This document shows positions 62,706-64,000 of a stretch of 64,000 nucleotides of DNA, piece after piece. The stretch is from DATJPR01 sp963843525 (GTDB lineage Bacteria; Bacteroidota; Ignavibacteria; UBA10030; UBA6906). The first letter of the stretch is position 1. Every line of letters starts with the position of its first letter. The stretch is taken from assembly GCA_963843525.1 (NCBI GenBank), contig CAWJKM010000003.1:682001-746000 (forward strand), written 5' to 3'. The position numbers were made by a program, and so were the translations under genes. The notes under the pieces are model-generated. The model saw only the letters and a program-made list of their open reading frames with translations, was not told where the DNA came from and searched no databases.

Positions 62706-63001
62706 AGTACTCCTATGATTGACAACCTCGATGGACCGTTCGCATCGTACGGAATTAGCGGCTTCGACGCAACGCGTACCTACGCGGGATGGGCGTTCAT
62801 CGTTTCCGCCTTGCTTCCATCCCCGAAGGGGTGTAAATTGCGCCATCGATAGTCCATTACCGGCGCACCAGAAACGCCTTGTTGCCTCTCGGTAGCCACT
62901 CCGGATCGCAGAGGCAGACGCCCTGGGCTCACTTCCCCCGCTCGATGCTCTCTTTTGATACTCCCAATGCGCCGTGTTGGTTTCGATAAGGAGACCCTGT
63001 A
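62706..63001. other. 296-base divergent intergenic region
   Basis: It lies between the divergent trehalase and PAS sensor genes and must hold both promoters. I see no clear consensus, hairpin with T-run or small ORF. AAGGAG at 62988-62993 is the ribosome-binding site of the gene at 63002. Confidence 0.4.
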
Positions 63002-64000
63002 ATGGGAACGAATTTGACGAATATCGCCTTCCGGACGAGCCTCACCTATGTCATTCTCGGCGGGATCTGGATTCTCTTTTCCGACCGCGCAGCGATTTCC
63101 CTGAGTTCGGACCCCAATGTGTATGCTGAAATTTCGATTTACAAGGGGTGGGCCTTTGTCCTCGTGACCGGCACGCTATTGTACTTGACATTAAGGACGC
63201 AGCTTCGCCGCTGGAATGCTGAATTCGAAGGGAGAAAGAAGGCCGAGGAGGAGCTACGACAAAATCAGGAAGCGTTGAAGAGCAGCGAAGAGCGCTTCCA
63301 GCTGGCCATGCAGGGCGCGAACGACGGTGTTTGGGATTGGAATTTGAAGACGGGGGCAGTGTACCTTTCGCCGCGATGGAAGAGCATGCCCGGTTACTCG
63401 GATGACGAGCTGGCAAACAGTTACGACACGTTCAAGGCCCTGGTGCATCCGGACGATCTCGCGAGGGTGGAGAACGCCATCCACGAATTCTTTGAGGGGC
63501 GGGCGGCGAATTTCGAAATCGAGTTCCGGATAAGGCACAAGCAGGGACACTACCTGGATATCCTCTCTCGTGCCTGTGTCTTGAGGGATGGAAACGGGAA
63601 ACCCCTCCGCTTTGTGGGAACCCACGTCGATATCACCGAGCGGAAGAAGGCGGAAGAGGCCATCCGGGCGAGTGAAGAACGGTTCCGCTCGTTTATTGAA
63701 CTGGCTCCCCTGGCAGTATTTGTCGTGAACAGGGAAGGTGTGTATATCGACATGAACCCGGAGGCGGGGAAGATGCTGGGCTATGACCAATCGGAACTCC
63801 TCGGCAAGCGGGTGGGCGATGTCAGTGCGGGCGAGGACCGCCCCAGCGTGCTTTCATCTTTCACGAAATTACTTGCGGTCGGCAGAGTGGAAGACGAGTA
63901 CCGGATGGTGCGGAAGGATGGAGAGAAAATATGGGTCTCGATCGTCGCGGTGCCGCTCGACAAAAACCGGATCCTCGCCTACTGCCGTGATGTGACGCCC
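63002..64000 (+). CDS. PAS-domain sensor protein, N-terminal part (probable histidine kinase)
   Basis: 333 codons, open at the right edge of the window. The ATG follows AAGGAG at 8 bases. Two membrane helices (LTYVILGGIWILFSD and GWAFVLVTGTLLYLTL) are joined by a short loop of about 30 residues. A coiled-coil linker (GRKKAEEELRQNQEALKSSE) leads to a first PAS domain with PAC (ERFQLAMQGANDGVWDWNLK, then FVGTHVDITERKKAEEA). A second PAS (RFRSFIELAPLAVFVVNREG, MLGYDQSELLGKRVGDV) follows. The kinase domain is expected downstream but is not visible, so a diguanylate cyclase or other output is possible. Confidence 0.88.
   Translation, partial: MGTNLTNIAFRTSLTYVILGGIWILFSDRAAISLSSDPNVYAEISIYKGWAFVLVTGTLLYLTLRTQLRRWNAEFEGRKKAEEELRQNQEALKSSEERFQLAMQGANDGVWDWNLKTGAVYLSPRWKSMPGYSDDELANSYDTFKALVHPDDLARVENAIHEFFEGRAANFEIEFRIRHKQGHYLDILSRACVLRDGNGKPLRFVGTHVDITERKKAEEAIRASEERFRSFIELAPLAVFVVNREGVYIDMNPEAGKMLGYDQSELLGKRVGDVSAGEDRPSVLSSFTKLLAVGRVEDEYRMVRKDGEKIWVSIVAVPLDKNRILAYCRDVTP

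Overview
The window (about 57-60% GC by eye, densely coding, no rRNA, tRNA, CRISPR or transposase gene seen) looks like chromosome of a bacterium of the Bacteroidota/Ignavibacteriota side of the FCB group. The main evidence is a secreted protein with a type IX secretion C-terminal sorting domain (NYPNPFNPST motif), a Gld-type ABC system, a periplasmic two-component propeller sensor, and DUF4350 and DUF4861 proteins typical of carbohydrate loci in that group. Several starts also lack a Shine-Dalgarno sequence. The exact lineage cannot be fixed from the window alone.

Region 1 (1-16475, + strand) is a long, tightly packed pectin/hexuronate catabolic operon: end of an SDR oxidoreductase, a LarA-like nickel-pincer epimerase, gnd, kdgK, a HAD hydrolase, uxaC, kduD, kduI, an MFS hexuronate transporter, GH28 polygalacturonase, GH105 unsaturated rhamnogalacturonyl hydrolase, a LacI regulator, a DUF4350 protein, KDPG aldolase with an extra C-terminal domain, and a DUF4861 protein. 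Together they cut pectin, import the uronates and take saturated uronates (UxaC to KdgK/Eda) and unsaturated ones (KduI/KduD) to pyruvate and glyceraldehyde 3-phosphate. The LarA homologue next to gnd suggests a side branch from mannonate to gluconate.

Region 2 (16688-21464) holds a DinB-family protein and, convergent to it behind a terminator, a GldA/GldF/GldG/DUF4340 ABC system. Region 3 (21465-33504) is an amino-sugar and sugar-activation region: a small ORF and terminator leader before nagB, a GlmU-like protein, a T9SS cargo protein with an internal duplication, a galactokinase-like GHMP kinase, a sugar nucleotidyltransferase, an SSS transporter and a NagB/PIG-L fusion.

Region 4 (33607-44393) has a divergent NtrY/NtrC-like two-component pair facing an HlyD/ABC/ABC/FtsX/FtsX export operon, with tandem palindromes and a sigma-54-like promoter between them. 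Region 5 (44948-50970, - strand) is a TolC/MFP/RND tripartite pump operon ending in a small PII-like gene. Region 6 (51521-56768) joins an MscS channel, a DUF5752 protein, a TreT-like glycosyltransferase and a fused trehalose-6-phosphate synthase/phosphatase, an osmotic-stress unit. A propeller-type sensor kinase with its NarL-type regulator, a secreted GH37 trehalase and the start of a PAS sensor kinase end the window.

A striking non-coding theme is a family of 7-bp-period repeat arrays at six intergenic places (33523, 44421, 44822, 51341, 56791, 60510), one forming a giant inverted repeat just before the mscS start codon, plus one 115-bp palindromic MITE/REP-like element.
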